A stretch of DNA of 64,000 nt from Acidobacterium sp. (GTDB taxonomy: Bacteria; Acidobacteriota; Terriglobia; Terriglobales; Acidobacteriaceae). The notes below the pieces were generated by a model that did no database searches, was not told the origin of the DNA, and saw only the letters and a program-made list of their open reading frames with translations. The position numbers and the translations under genes were made by a program. Location: positions 124,001-188,000 of the forward strand of contig PMUI01000019.1 of the NCBI GenBank assembly GCA_003166955.1. The letters are read 5' to 3'. Of this stretch, positions 1 to 8,359 are shown piece after piece. Each line of letters begins with the position of its first letter. Position 1 is the stretch's first letter.

Positions 1-651
1 TCCGGTACCCCGGTCACCGAATACGAAATGATGGTCTGGTTCCGGGACGCCATGCACCGCGCCGGCCTCACCACCGACCACGGCCCCAACGTCTCGGTCG
101 ACGAAAACAGCTCCGACTCCCACTACGAGCCCACCGCACAGTCCAGCCGCCCCATCCGCTCCGGGTCATTTCTGCTCATCGATATCTGGGCGCGCGTCGA
201 TCGCCCCGGCACCTGCTGGTACGACATCACCTGGACCGGCGTCGTGAACCGCGAGCCCACCGAGAAGGAGCGCGTCATCTTCGCCATCGTCCGCGATGCG
301 CGCGATGCCGCTATTGAGGCCGTGCGCTCCGCGTTCGCCGACGGTGGCCATCCCATCGCAGGCTTCGAAGCCGACGACGCTGCTCGCTCCGTCATCCGCC
401 AGGCCGGTTACGCCCAGTACTTCACCCATCGCACCGGCCACAACATCGGTGCGGAGCTCCACGGCAGCGGCGCGCACCTCGACAATCTCGAAACCCACGA
501 CGAGCGCCGCATCCTGCCCTTCACCTGCTTCTCCGTCGAACCCGGCATTTATCTGCCCGAATTCGGCGTCCGCAGCGAGGTCAACATGATCACCACCAAA
601 GACCACGCCGTCGTCACCGGCCGCATCCAGCGCGACCTCGTCCGAATCTAA
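1..651 (+). CDS. M24 family metallopeptidase (Xaa-Pro peptidase type), 5' partial
   Basis: The frame is open from the first base, so the N-terminal part lies outside the window; 216 codons remain. The visible part is the C-terminal pita-bread catalytic domain. The expected metal ligands can be placed: Asp in LLIDIW, Asp in YDITWTG, His in HRTGHNIG, Glu in FSVEPGIY and Glu in VRSEVNMI. Family members remove an N-terminal residue next to proline or act as related creatinase-fold hydrolases, usually in the cytoplasm with two divalent metals. Exact substrate cannot be told from this half. The next gene follows on the same strand after 61 bases. Confidence 0.9.
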   Translation, partial: SGTPVTEYEMMVWFRDAMHRAGLTTDHGPNVSVDENSSDSHYEPTAQSSRPIRSGSFLLIDIWARVDRPGTCWYDITWTGVVNREPTEKERVIFAIVRDARDAAIEAVRSAFADGGHPIAGFEADDAARSVIRQAGYAQYFTHRTGHNIGAELHGSGAHLDNLETHDERRILPFTCFSVEPGIYLPEFGVRSEVNMITTKDHAVVTGRIQRDLVRI

Positions 652-712
652 AAAGGCCAGGCCGCCGCCAGCGACAATCCTGCCGCCGCATTCATTTATA
701 GTCATAGGAAGC

Positions 713-1117
713 ATGGCCTCGAAAGCGCAGACCCCCACTCCACCCAAACCCCAGGGCTTTGTTTACTCGGCGCTGATCCTCGGCTGGCTCGTTCCCGGCG
801 CAGGCCACCTGCTCACCCGCCACTGGATCCGCGCCCTCGTCCTCTTCGTCGCCATTACCGCTATGTTTTCGCTCGGCTTGGCGATGCAGGCCAAGGTCTA
901 CGTCCCCAATACCGGCGACCCTCTTGACATCCTCGGCTTTGCCGGCGATCTCGGCGCAGGGGCGCTCTACTTCATCGCGCGCATCTTCTCTCTCGGTCAG
1001 AGCACCGTGCAACTCGTCACCGCGGATTACGGCACAAAATTCGTCGTCGTCGCGGGTCTCCTGAATTTCGTCGCGGCCGTCGACGCGCACAACCTCCGCA
1101 TCGGGAGGAAGGTCTAG
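713..1117 (+). CDS. Small multi-pass membrane protein (DUF6677-like)
   Basis: A 134-residue protein starts at an ATG preceded by AGGAA. A proline-rich N-terminus is followed by hydrophobic segments at about residues 17-30 and 42-57, a glycine/alanine-rich stretch near 80-95 and another segment near 110-122. The opening (VYSALILGWLVPGAGH) resembles small proteins common in Acidobacteria, often called DUF6677; this is family recall, not a search. Its stop codon overlaps the start of the next gene, so the two are probably translationally coupled. Function is unknown. Confidence 0.75.
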   Translation: MASKAQTPTPPKPQGFVYSALILGWLVPGAGHLLTRHWIRALVLFVAITAMFSLGLAMQAKVYVPNTGDPLDILGFAGDLGAGALYFIARIFSLGQSTVQLVTADYGTKFVVVAGLLNFVAAVDAHNLRIGRKV

Positions 1118-1296
1118 TGCTCACGCCCTCCCACTTCACCGCGGTCCTGCTCTTCGCCACCTGCACCTCGGCAGTCTTCGGCATCACGCAGCGCACCACC
1201 CCGCGCGGCATGGTCCGCTACGGAATCTACTGCTGGGTCCTGTTCGTCGCCTCCGTCATCGCAGCCAGCTGGCTCATGTGGCTCATCAAGCGCTAG
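1117..1296 (+). CDS. 59-residue two-helix membrane protein, overlapping start
   Basis: A GTG start at 1117 shares its G with the TAG stop of the preceding gene, and a strong ribosome-binding sequence (GGGAGGAAGG) lies at 1103-1112. The frame runs to TAG at 1294-1296. The product has two hydrophobic helices (about residues 7-23 and 38-56) separated by a short basic loop (QRTTPRGMVR), and ends in basic residues. The coupling and spacing argue for a real gene, probably a partner of the upstream membrane protein. I recognise no family. Confidence 0.6.
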   Translation: MLTPSHFTAVLLFATCTSAVFGITQRTTPRGMVRYGIYCWVLFVASVIAASWLMWLIKR

Positions 1297-1306
1297 CGAA
1301 CAGCCG

Positions 1307-1530
1307 ACCAAGTCCCGATTTTGATGAGGAACGAGAGACGCGCAGCCTGAAGCTCTGCAGAAAAAAGCCACACCCCCCCAACGCAGAGGCGGCCAGGTTC
1401 ACCCCATAGCAAGAAGCGGACTCTTCTGCCACTCGAAAGTCAATAGAACTCGATTCTGCTTTCACTCGAAAGTACTGTCTCGAACCGTTTTGGGAAAAAG
1501 CACCATCTCAACTCTGCCCCTTGCCCTTTT
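1307..1530. repeat. Dispersed intergenic repeat family A, copy 1
   Basis: This gene-free stretch between convergent genes matches two other gene-free stretches, at 11262-11385 and 14443-14675. Shared blocks are CGACCAAGTC near 1307, GGCCAGGTTCACCCCATAGC at about 1392-1411, CGATTCTGC near 1452, AAGTACTGT near 1470 and TTTTGGGAAA near 1487. Copies 1 and 3 keep all blocks in the same order and spacing. I see no open frame shared by all copies and no strong hairpin. The rest of 1297-1630 holds nothing else I can recognise. Confidence 0.75.
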
Positions 1531-1630
1531 CCGCAAGCTCTTTATCGTGCCGCAAAGTCAACCAGCCTTTAGCCCCTGAGAGATAATCCCGACTGCCAAA
1601 TGACAGGACCCTCAGCTTCGAACCCCCGCA

Positions 1631-2593
1631 TCAACTCCCCGGCGCAACCGTTCGAATCCCAAACACCGACCCCCGCGCCCCAACAAACAAAGTCCGCCGG
1701 TCCTTCCCTCCGAATACAAGACTCCCCGGCCGCTCCGGAACCTCGAGCACGCCCGCCGGCTTCCCATCGTGGTCGTAGACGAACACTTGATCCCCAGCGA
1801 TATACACATTCCCCGCCGCATCGGAAACCACCGAAGTCCCGCCCCGCTCCGCAAACATCTGCGTCGATATCCGGCCGTCGGCGTCCAACTTCCCTCGCCA
1901 CGTCTTCCCATCGTCGCTCACGATCAGCCGCGTCTCTCCCGCCGCAAATCGCGCCAGCTGGCTGCTCTCATGCAGCGAACGGAACATCGGAACCGGCATC
2001 GCCGGCATCGCCACATCGCCTTCCGTCGAGTAAAAGTAAGCCTCCGGCAAATCCTCCAGCCTGCTCCGCAACGCCGTGTTGCTCCCCACCCGATACCGGT
2101 AGCCTTTGTGCTCCACCAGCAGCGTCAGCTTTTCGAGCGCGCTGTGCAGACCCACCGGCAGCACCAGCGCCGTCCCCGGCCGCAGAGGCCCGCTCGTGCT
2201 CTCAAGCACCGTCACCGCTCCCCCACCTGATCCGGAACCCGTAGCAATCTCGCTCGCGCTTGTGTCCCGATTGAGCGCCACCAGCTTCCCCGGCGCAACC
2301 CATCCCAGCGCCATCGGCGACTGCGGCACCTCCACCACCACCTCCGCTTTCTTCTCCTCCGGAACCAGCCTGTACACGGTGTTCTTCGCCGCGTCGGTGA
2401 AATAAGCCACGCCCGCCTCATCCGCCGTCAGTCCTGAAGCGTTGCTGAACCCAGTAGCCACGCGATCCAGAGTCGCCCCCGCCGCAAACGCCGCAGGCAG
2501 CGGCAAAGGCGCACCCTTCTTCACATCCGGCCCCAGCGCAAAATGCACGAAATGATGCGCGCGCGCCTCCACGCCGCTCCCCTCATCCACCAA
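1631..2593 (-). CDS. C-terminal part of frameshifted secreted pectate-lyase-fold protein
   Basis: This open frame carries the last ~320 residues of the gene that begins at 4575. The upstream frame reads LAFDNT and then nonsense; this frame picks up with VDEGSGVEARAHHF. Putting one base between 2593 and 2596 restores a continuous product of about 980 residues. The segment looks like a beta-propeller or sugar-lactonase-like tail (ASGLTADEAGVAYFTD, SVVSDAAGNVYIAGDQ). The first in-frame start is a TTG inside the broken region with no ribosome-binding site, so it is unlikely to be translated alone. Confidence 0.65.
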   Translation of the reverse strand: MVDEGSGVEARAHHFVHFALGPDVKKGAPLPLPAAFAAGATLDRVATGFSNASGLTADEAGVAYFTDAAKNTVYRLVPEEKKAEVVVEVPQSPMALGWVAPGKLVALNRDTSASEIATGSGSGGGAVTVLESTSGPLRPGTALVLPVGLHSALEKLTLLVEHKGYRYRVGSNTALRSRLEDLPEAYFYSTEGDVAMPAMPVPMFRSLHESSQLARFAAGETRLIVSDDGKTWRGKLDADGRISTQMFAERGGTSVVSDAAGNVYIAGDQVFVYDHDGKPAGVLEVPERPGSLVFGGKDRRTLFVGARGSVFGIRTVAPGS

Positions 2594-4575
2594 GTGTTAT
2601 CGAAAGCCAGCCGCGTCTGGCTGAACACCTTCACGTTGTCGAACTCCACCCCCGTAGAATCATGCGCCAACACAGCGGACCCCTTCGGCAGCACCGTCCG
2701 CGACACCCGATACATATACGTGTTCGCGAACAACACATCGTGCGCCGACTCCAGTTCCACCGGCACCGCGTCCTGGCCTTCCGGGTTCTCCTCCTCCGTC
2801 TGCAGATCGTAAATCTTCCAGTTCGCCACATGATCCAGCCGTACCTCGTTGCGCATGTGGTGCTCGCACGAGAACTGATAGATCGCGCCCGGGGTCGACG
2901 TGTTCTCGATCAGCAATCCAGCCTTCGCCGTCCCGCCATGCGACCAGATCCCGCGCAGAATCCCGCCCCCGCCGTCCTTCACCCACAAACTCGGATACTG
3001 CGCGTCCAGCTGCATCGGCGGCCTCTGCCCCGGAGGCAACGGCACGGGCGCCATCGGCTCCAGAGCCTTCACGTACTCGCTCCTTCCCCGCCAAAAATCC
3101 ACGTCGTCCAGCAGCGACGTCGCGCCGGCCATCCACACCACCCCCGCTGCGCGCGGATTCGCGTTGCCCGTCGCGAATCCAATCCCGGAAACAATGTTCG
3201 TGCCCCCGCGCGGCGCAATCACCAGCGGAATCGCCGACCCCTCTCCCTGGAAGTGCGGGTCGTTGTCCGTCAAAATGAACTGCGTCGTAAACGGACTAAA
3301 CCCGATCAGCGCGGTATTCGCGCGCAAATGCAGCGAGCCTGTCAGCCGATAGAAACCGCTGGGAAAATACAGCGATACATGCGCGTCAATCGCCTGCTGC
3401 AACACCGCCGTGTCATCCGTGCCGCCATCGCCCTTCGCGCCAAGGTCCTGCACATTCACCCACGAACGCATTGGCGGCAGCGCGGGAATATCGTTCGGCG
3501 CTCTCGCTCTCAACCCCTCCGGATGGCTTTCCCGATGACGCAGCACCACCCCCCGCTCCCGCCCGTCGGCCCCAATCTCCAGGCCCAGCGTGAACCGCTC
3601 CTCAATAAACGACGGTCCCGGCGGCCGCAGGTCGCCTCCCGGCGTGCCCGCGGCAAAGCCACCCACCTGCCCGCATCGAACATCCTCCAGCGTGATCTCG
3701 TTCCGCAGATTCTCCCTGTCCCCCAGCTGCAAAACCGTCCGCGTAACGTTCCACATCTCCAGATTCCGCCCGTACAGCTGCTCCACCTCGCCCGCCGGAA
3801 TCTCCACCGCCACCGGCACATCCTCGAAGTGGTCCCGCACCAGCGTCATTCCCGCTTCGTGCGTCTCGATCGCCGCCACCTTCTGCCCTTCGAAACTCGA
3901 ATCCATCAGCAGGAACTGCCATGCAGGCGACGTCTTCCCCGTCACGATCCCGTACTGCCCGCCGTCAATATGGATATCGCTCGCCTGGTTCCCCACCTGT
4001 TCGATGGCCGCCCGCGCCGTGCCCAGGCGAAAATTCGCGTGCGAGATAAAACTGTGTTGCGCCACGTTGAAGCGAATCGCTACCGCCGCCGGATTCCCTT
4101 CCCCAATCTCGAAGTCGATATTCGAAAGCGCGCTGAAGAAGGTGAACTCGCTGGCGTCGGCAATCGGCTGCCCTTCAGGCGTCCGCTCATCGGTGAACCA
4201 AAGCAAATACCGGTCAGCGCCCTCCTGAAAGCCCGGAGTATTCGGCGCCAGCACAAACACCGGCCGCTGTCCCCCGTACCCGATCAGCCGAATCCCCGCC
4301 CAAACGTGGACAGTCCGCGTCAGCCGGTACCGCCCTTCCGGCACAAACACGATCCCGTGGTGCACCGTCTCCTGCACCCGATCGATGGCATGCTGCAGCG
4401 CATCGGAATCGTCGGCCTCGCCATCCCCCAGCGCGCCAAAATCGTGCCGCGTCAGATAAACAGCGTGCGCATCCTCCAGCTTCACCGGATAAACCGATTG
4501 TGCGAGCGCCGCGCAACCACCCAAAAGCGCAACCGCTACAGGAAAGAACAAGACCCGCCGCGACAAGGTAGCCAT
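2521..4575 (-). CDS. Secreted protein with two pectate-lyase-superfamily (GH28-related) domains, frameshifted near 2594
   Basis: The start at 4575 is followed by a signal peptide (FFPVAVALLGGCAALAQ); LLGGC could also be a lipobox. Two repeats of the right-handed beta-helix domain of the pectate lyase superfamily open with the same motif: HDFGALGDGEADDSDALQ near residue 45 and VQDLGAKGDGGTDDTAVLQ near residue 376. Such proteins bind or cleave polysaccharides outside the cytoplasm. The frame is lost near 2594; the ~24 codons down to 2521 are out of frame and the true C-terminus continues in 1631-2593. This is either a decayed gene or a one-base sequence error. Confidence 0.8.
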   Translation of the reverse strand: MATLSRRVLFFPVAVALLGGCAALAQSVYPVKLEDAHAVYLTRHDFGALGDGEADDSDALQHAIDRVQETVHHGIVFVPEGRYRLTRTVHVWAGIRLIGYGGQRPVFVLAPNTPGFQEGADRYLLWFTDERTPEGQPIADASEFTFFSALSNIDFEIGEGNPAAVAIRFNVAQHSFISHANFRLGTARAAIEQVGNQASDIHIDGGQYGIVTGKTSPAWQFLLMDSSFEGQKVAAIETHEAGMTLVRDHFEDVPVAVEIPAGEVEQLYGRNLEMWNVTRTVLQLGDRENLRNEITLEDVRCGQVGGFAAGTPGGDLRPPGPSFIEERFTLGLEIGADGRERGVVLRHRESHPEGLRARAPNDIPALPPMRSWVNVQDLGAKGDGGTDDTAVLQQAIDAHVSLYFPSGFYRLTGSLHLRANTALIGFSPFTTQFILTDNDPHFQGEGSAIPLVIAPRGGTNIVSGIGFATGNANPRAAGVVWMAGATSLLDDVDFWRGRSEYVKALEPMAPVPLPPGQRPPMQLDAQYPSLWVKDGGGGILRGIWSHGGTAKAGLLIENTSTPGAIYQFSCEHHMRNEVRLDHVANWKIYDLQTEEENPEGQDAVPVELESAHDVLFANTYMYRVSRTVLPKGSAVLAHDSTGVEFDNVKVFSQTRLAFDNTWWMRGAAWRRARIISCILRWGRM

Positions 4576-4791
4576 TGCAGTCAGATTACGACCAAATCAA
4601 CACCACGCCCCCATGCCACTCCGGCAAAACTCGTCGAAACCAACAAAGGCCTCAGGCACATCCTTCGTGCAGCCGTTCCCCGCCAACAGCAACCCGCTAC
4701 CAGCTCCCAGCTGATTCTCGCTTGTTTGGATTGACAGTTTGCAGGGGGAGTGGTTCTTCAGTAAGCCCGCGGGTCGCCGTCGACCCGGACC

Positions 4792-5124
4792 TCAAGTCGC
4801 CTTCAGCGCATGAGCCATCGCCTGCGTGATCGTCGCCCACTGCTCGGTCTCAACACCGGCCTGCCGCTCGCCCGCTTTGGTTCTCCGATAGAACTTAGCG
4901 CGCCGGTTGTTTTCCGACTCGCCCCAGAACGAGGTCAGCCATCCTGCCTCTTCCATCCGGTGCAGCGCCGGAAACAGCGAGCCCGGCTTCACCTGGAAGG
5001 TCCCCCGCGTGATCTGCTCAATCCGCCGCGAGATGCCCAGCCCGTGCAGCTCGCCATCGCCAACGGCTCGCAGGATCAGCAGATCCAGCGTGCCCTGCAA
5101 AAGATTGGTCTGATTCTTTCCCAC
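4792..5124 (-). CDS. PadR family transcriptional regulator
   Basis: A 110-residue winged-helix protein with the PadR opening (LLQGTLDLLILRAV), the HGLGISRRIEQ helix, the PGSLFPALHRMEEAGWL recognition region and a basic wing (ENNRRAKFYRRT). The length is right for the short PadR class. In Acidobacteria this class is often encoded beside ADOP-type ABC permeases, but none is adjacent here. A promoter with an overlapping inverted repeat lies just upstream (5141-5193), which suggests autoregulation. The regulated target is unknown. Confidence 0.9.
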   Translation of the reverse strand: MGKNQTNLLQGTLDLLILRAVGDGELHGLGISRRIEQITRGTFQVKPGSLFPALHRMEEAGWLTSFWGESENNRRAKFYRRTKAGERQAGVETEQWATITQAMAHALKAT

Positions 5125-5140
5125 GCGGCCCGGCCACTTC

Positions 5141-5193
5141 TCCTATCGAATGACTATAGGAGCCAGTATCCCGCCTCTCCTGCAGAATGTCAA
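5141..5193 (-). promoter_or_regulatory. Promoter and probable operator of the padR gene
   Basis: On the minus strand TTGACA (5193-5188) and GATACT (5170-5165) are separated by exactly 17 bases, a near-consensus sigma-70 promoter. Just downstream, over the expected transcription start, is the inverted repeat TCCTAT-N9-ATAGGA (5141-5161). A third ATAGGA half-site overlaps the -35 edge (5193-5198). PadR proteins bind such dyads as dimers, so feedback repression is the simple reading. Confidence 0.7.
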
Positions 5194-5221
5194 TAGGAAG
5201 CCGCCCAGGGCGCAGAGAAGC

Positions 5222-6145
5222 TCAGTAGACGTGCAAATCCCCTTCCATCTTCGGCCCGTGCACTAAAAGCCCCAGTTCCCCGGCCATCCGCTCCAGGAAC
5301 GCCCGCGTTCCCGCCGAAACCGGAACCATCGGCAGCCGGTAATGTTCCTCCAGCTTGCCCATCATCGCAAGGATCGCCTTCGCCGGCCCAGGACTCGTCT
5401 CCCTGAAAATTCCCTGCATCAGCCGGAAATACTTCCTGTTGATCCGCCGGGCCGTCGTCCACTCATTGGCCAGCGCCGCCTTCACCATCTCCGCCATCTC
5501 GGCCGGAATGATGTTCGACACCACTGAAATTAAACCGCTTCCACCCACGCCCAGCACGCCCAGCGTCATCCCATCGTCTCCGGAATAAACCCTGAAATCC
5601 TTCCTCGCCTGCGTGATCAGTTCCGTGATCTGCACCAGGTTCCCACTCGACTCCTTCACCGCCTCGATATTCGGTGCGGCCTCAATCAACCGCAGCACCG
5701 TCGCCGGCTCCAGGTTCGCCGCCGAGCGCCCAGGAATGTTGTAGAGCACCACCGGCAGCTTCACCGCCTCGGCGACCGCCCTAAAGTGCTGAAACTGCCC
5801 CTCTTGCGTCGGCTTGTTGTACCAGGGATTCGCCGTCAGAATCGCCGTGACGCCCTCGACCTGCGCCGCCGTCCGCGCCCGCGCCACCGCCTGCTTCGTC
5901 GCGTTGTGCGAGCACCCGGCCCACACCGGCACGCGGCCCCCCGCCGCATCCGCGACAATGCGGATCACTTCCAGCCATTCGCCTTCATCCAGCGTGGGGG
6001 TTTCAGCAGTGGTCCCGCAGGCGACCAGCCAGTCGATCCCGCTCTCCACCTGCCAGCGGGCCAGGTCGTACAATGCCCGCTCATCGATGCTGCCGTCCGC
6101 GCGAAACGGCGTGACCAACGCCGTCCCGCAGCCCTGCAGGTTCAT
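5222..6145 (-). CDS. dapA: 4-hydroxy-tetrahydrodipicolinate synthase
   Basis: A 307-residue class I aldolase (TIM barrel) that condenses pyruvate with aspartate semialdehyde, the first committed step to diaminopimelate and lysine. Visible marks are the N-terminal GTALVTPF, the substrate loop GTTAE, the catalytic-triad tyrosine in LYNIPGRS and the Schiff-base lysine in EAVKESSGN. Length is normal. It is the last gene of the minus-strand run asd-lysC-dapB-dapA, 35 bases behind dapB, so the genes are probably co-transcribed. Confidence 0.96.
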   Translation of the reverse strand: MNLQGCGTALVTPFRADGSIDERALYDLARWQVESGIDWLVACGTTAETPTLDEGEWLEVIRIVADAAGGRVPVWAGCSHNATKQAVARARTAAQVEGVTAILTANPWYNKPTQEGQFQHFRAVAEAVKLPVVLYNIPGRSAANLEPATVLRLIEAAPNIEAVKESSGNLVQITELITQARKDFRVYSGDDGMTLGVLGVGGSGLISVVSNIIPAEMAEMVKAALANEWTTARRINRKYFRLMQGIFRETSPGPAKAILAMMGKLEEHYRLPMVPVSAGTRAFLERMAGELGLLVHGPKMEGDLHVY

Positions 6146-6180
6146 ATCATGTCGAGTCTACACCGGCGAAAGCTGCGCGC

Positions 6181-6864
6181 TTAGCCGACTTTCCCCACGA
6201 TCTCCTCGAAATCCCAGCAGCCCGTCTTTCCTTCGATCCATTCCGCCGCCCGCACTGCGCCCTCCGCAAACCCTCTGCGCGAAAACGCTTCGTGCTTCAC
6301 CAAAATAGAATCGTTTTCGGATCGCGCCTCGATCTCGTGAATGCCCGCCACTTCGCCTTCCCGCTTCGACGCAATCTCCACATCCAGCCCCGGACTCGCG
6401 GCCTCGAGAATCTTCTTCAGCGACAGCGCTGTCCCCGAAGGCGCATCCTTCTTCGTGGCGTGATGCGTCTCCGTGATGCTGAAACGATACCCAGGCGCCG
6501 CAAGCGCGAGTTGCCGCGCCACCTTGAACAGTGCATGCACTCCGATGGAAAAATTCGGACTGTACACCAGCGCCCCACCCCGCCGCGCGCACAGCGCTTT
6601 CATATCGTCCAGATGCGAATACCACCCCGTCGTCCCCACCACCATGCGCGCCCCGGTCGCCAGGCACGCCCGCATATTCTGCACCGCCGCTTCCGGAGTC
6701 GTGAAGTCGATCACCGCATCGAATCCCGCCAGCACCGGAGCCGTCAGCGCCGCCGCGTTGCGATTCTCCTCTTCGCCCACCACGCGCACGCCATGGCCGC
6801 GCTCGTGCGCCACCTCCGCCACCAGACTGCCCGTCCTGCCACGTCCCAGTACCAGGAACAGCAT
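6181..6864 (-). CDS. dapB: 4-hydroxy-tetrahydrodipicolinate reductase
   Basis: A 227-residue NAD(P)H-dependent reductase for the second step of the diaminopimelate pathway. The N-terminal dinucleotide fold shows GRGRTGSLV, the middle has VVGTTGW, and the signature THHATKKDAPSGTALSL carries the catalytic histidine and lysine. It is slightly shorter than many DapB proteins (about 240-270 residues). It lies between lysC and dapA in one run of aspartate-family genes with short gaps. Confidence 0.94.
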   Translation of the reverse strand: MLFLVLGRGRTGSLVAEVAHERGHGVRVVGEEENRNAAALTAPVLAGFDAVIDFTTPEAAVQNMRACLATGARMVVGTTGWYSHLDDMKALCARRGGALVYSPNFSIGVHALFKVARQLALAAPGYRFSITETHHATKKDAPSGTALSLKKILEAASPGLDVEIASKREGEVAGIHEIEARSENDSILVKHEAFSRRGFAEGAVRAAEWIEGKTGCWDFEEIVGKVG

Positions 6865-6892
6865 TTCTTCGCCCTCGCTCCCCCGGTCAACC

Positions 6893-8359
6893 CTATTCCC
6901 TACTCCCTACTCCCTGCCTTATCGCTTCCAGATCGAAGACCGCGGGATCCGGATCGCTGAAGAATTCCGCATGCAGCGACCGCACCGCCTCATCCGCATC
7001 ATCTTCCTCGACCATGAAACTCATGTTGATTTCCGAAGCCCCCTGCGAAATCATCCGCAGATTTACGTGCCGCACGCTCTGAAACACCCGCGCCGCAATG
7101 CCGTTTTGCCCTCGAATATTCTCGCCCACCATGCACACCAGCGCCTTGCGCCCTTCGTACTTCACATCCGCCAGCTTGCTCAGGTCAGCCGCAACCGCCG
7201 GCAGCTTCTCGTTGGAGTCGAGGCTGATCGAAACGCTGACCTCCGACGTCGACACCATGTCGATCGGGCATTTGTGCTTGTCGAAAACGTCGAAAATCGC
7301 CTTCAGATATCCATGCGACATCAGCATCCGGCTCGCCACCACATCCATAATCGTCAGCCGCTTCTTCACCGCGATCGACTTAAAGGGGCTGCGGCAGTGC
7401 GTCGCCAGCGCCGTGATGCGCGTTCCGCTGTTCTCCGGGTTCCTCGAGTTCAGCACGTGAACCGAGATGTTCTTCTTCACCGCCGGCAAAATCGTCGCCG
7501 GGTGGAGCACCTTCGCGCCGAAATACGCCAGCTCCGCCGCCTCTTCAAAACTGATCGTCTTCACCCGCAGCGCGTCCGGACAAACCCGCGGGTCCGCAGT
7601 CATGATGCCGTTCACATCCGTCCAGATCTCAATCGCGCCCGCATCGATCCCGCCGCCCACCAGCGCCGCCGTAAAGTCCGACCCGCCGCGCCCCAGCGTC
7701 GTCGTCACGCCCTGCTCCGTCGATCCGATGAACCCGCCCATCACCGGCACCCGCCCCTCCGCCAGCAGCGGCACCACCTGCTCCTTCAGCCGCCGTTCAA
7801 TCAGCGCGTCCTGCGGGATCGCCTTGCCATACTGCGCGTCCGTAATAATGCACTGCCGCGCGTCGACATACACCGCATTCAGCCCGCAGCGCGTGAACGC
7901 CTCCGTGATCATGCGGCTCGAAATGCGCTCCCCATACGACACAATCATGTCGCTGATTCGCGGCGTCAGCTCGCCCACCACCGCCAGCCCGCGCAAAATC
8001 TCCTCGAGCCCATCGAACTCCTTCTCCATCCACGCATGCGTCGCCGTCAGCTCGCTGTCCGACCGCGTCGCTGCCAGCGGATCCTCGCGCAGTTCCCGCC
8101 CCAGAGCCAGTTGTGTCGCCGTATCGTGATGCCGGATCCGCAGCCGCTCCGTGATCGCCAGCGCGCTCGCGCGATCCCCCTTCGCCGCCGTGGCCGCGGC
8201 CGACAACAACAGGTCCGTGACCTTCGCCATCGCGCTCACCACCACCACCGGCTCGAGCCCCTTGGCCACGCGACCCGCCACAATCTGCGCCGTGCGCAGA
8301 ATCGCCGCCGCGTCTTCGACGGAGGTCCCGCCGAACTTCATCACCACCAGCCGGTTCAT
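6893..8359 (-). CDS. lysC: Aspartate kinase
   Basis: A 488-residue kinase that phosphorylates aspartate, the entry to lysine, threonine and methionine synthesis. KFGGTSV opens the amino-acid-kinase domain, GRGGSDFTAAL marks the active site, and the C-terminal third holds paired ACT domains (LTIMDVVASRML, MVGENIRGQNGIAARVF) that usually give feedback inhibition. The ATG overlaps the stop of asd by four bases (ATGA), so translation is coupled. The last codons are written in a GGGAGTA-type heptamer tract that runs up to the stop. Confidence 0.96.
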   Translation of the reverse strand: MNRLVVMKFGGTSVEDAAAILRTAQIVAGRVAKGLEPVVVVSAMAKVTDLLLSAAATAAKGDRASALAITERLRIRHHDTATQLALGRELREDPLAATRSDSELTATHAWMEKEFDGLEEILRGLAVVGELTPRISDMIVSYGERISSRMITEAFTRCGLNAVYVDARQCIITDAQYGKAIPQDALIERRLKEQVVPLLAEGRVPVMGGFIGSTEQGVTTTLGRGGSDFTAALVGGGIDAGAIEIWTDVNGIMTADPRVCPDALRVKTISFEEAAELAYFGAKVLHPATILPAVKKNISVHVLNSRNPENSGTRITALATHCRSPFKSIAVKKRLTIMDVVASRMLMSHGYLKAIFDVFDKHKCPIDMVSTSEVSVSISLDSNEKLPAVAADLSKLADVKYEGRKALVCMVGENIRGQNGIAARVFQSVRHVNLRMISQGASEINMSFMVEEDDADEAVRSLHAEFFSDPDPAVFDLEAIRQGVGSRE

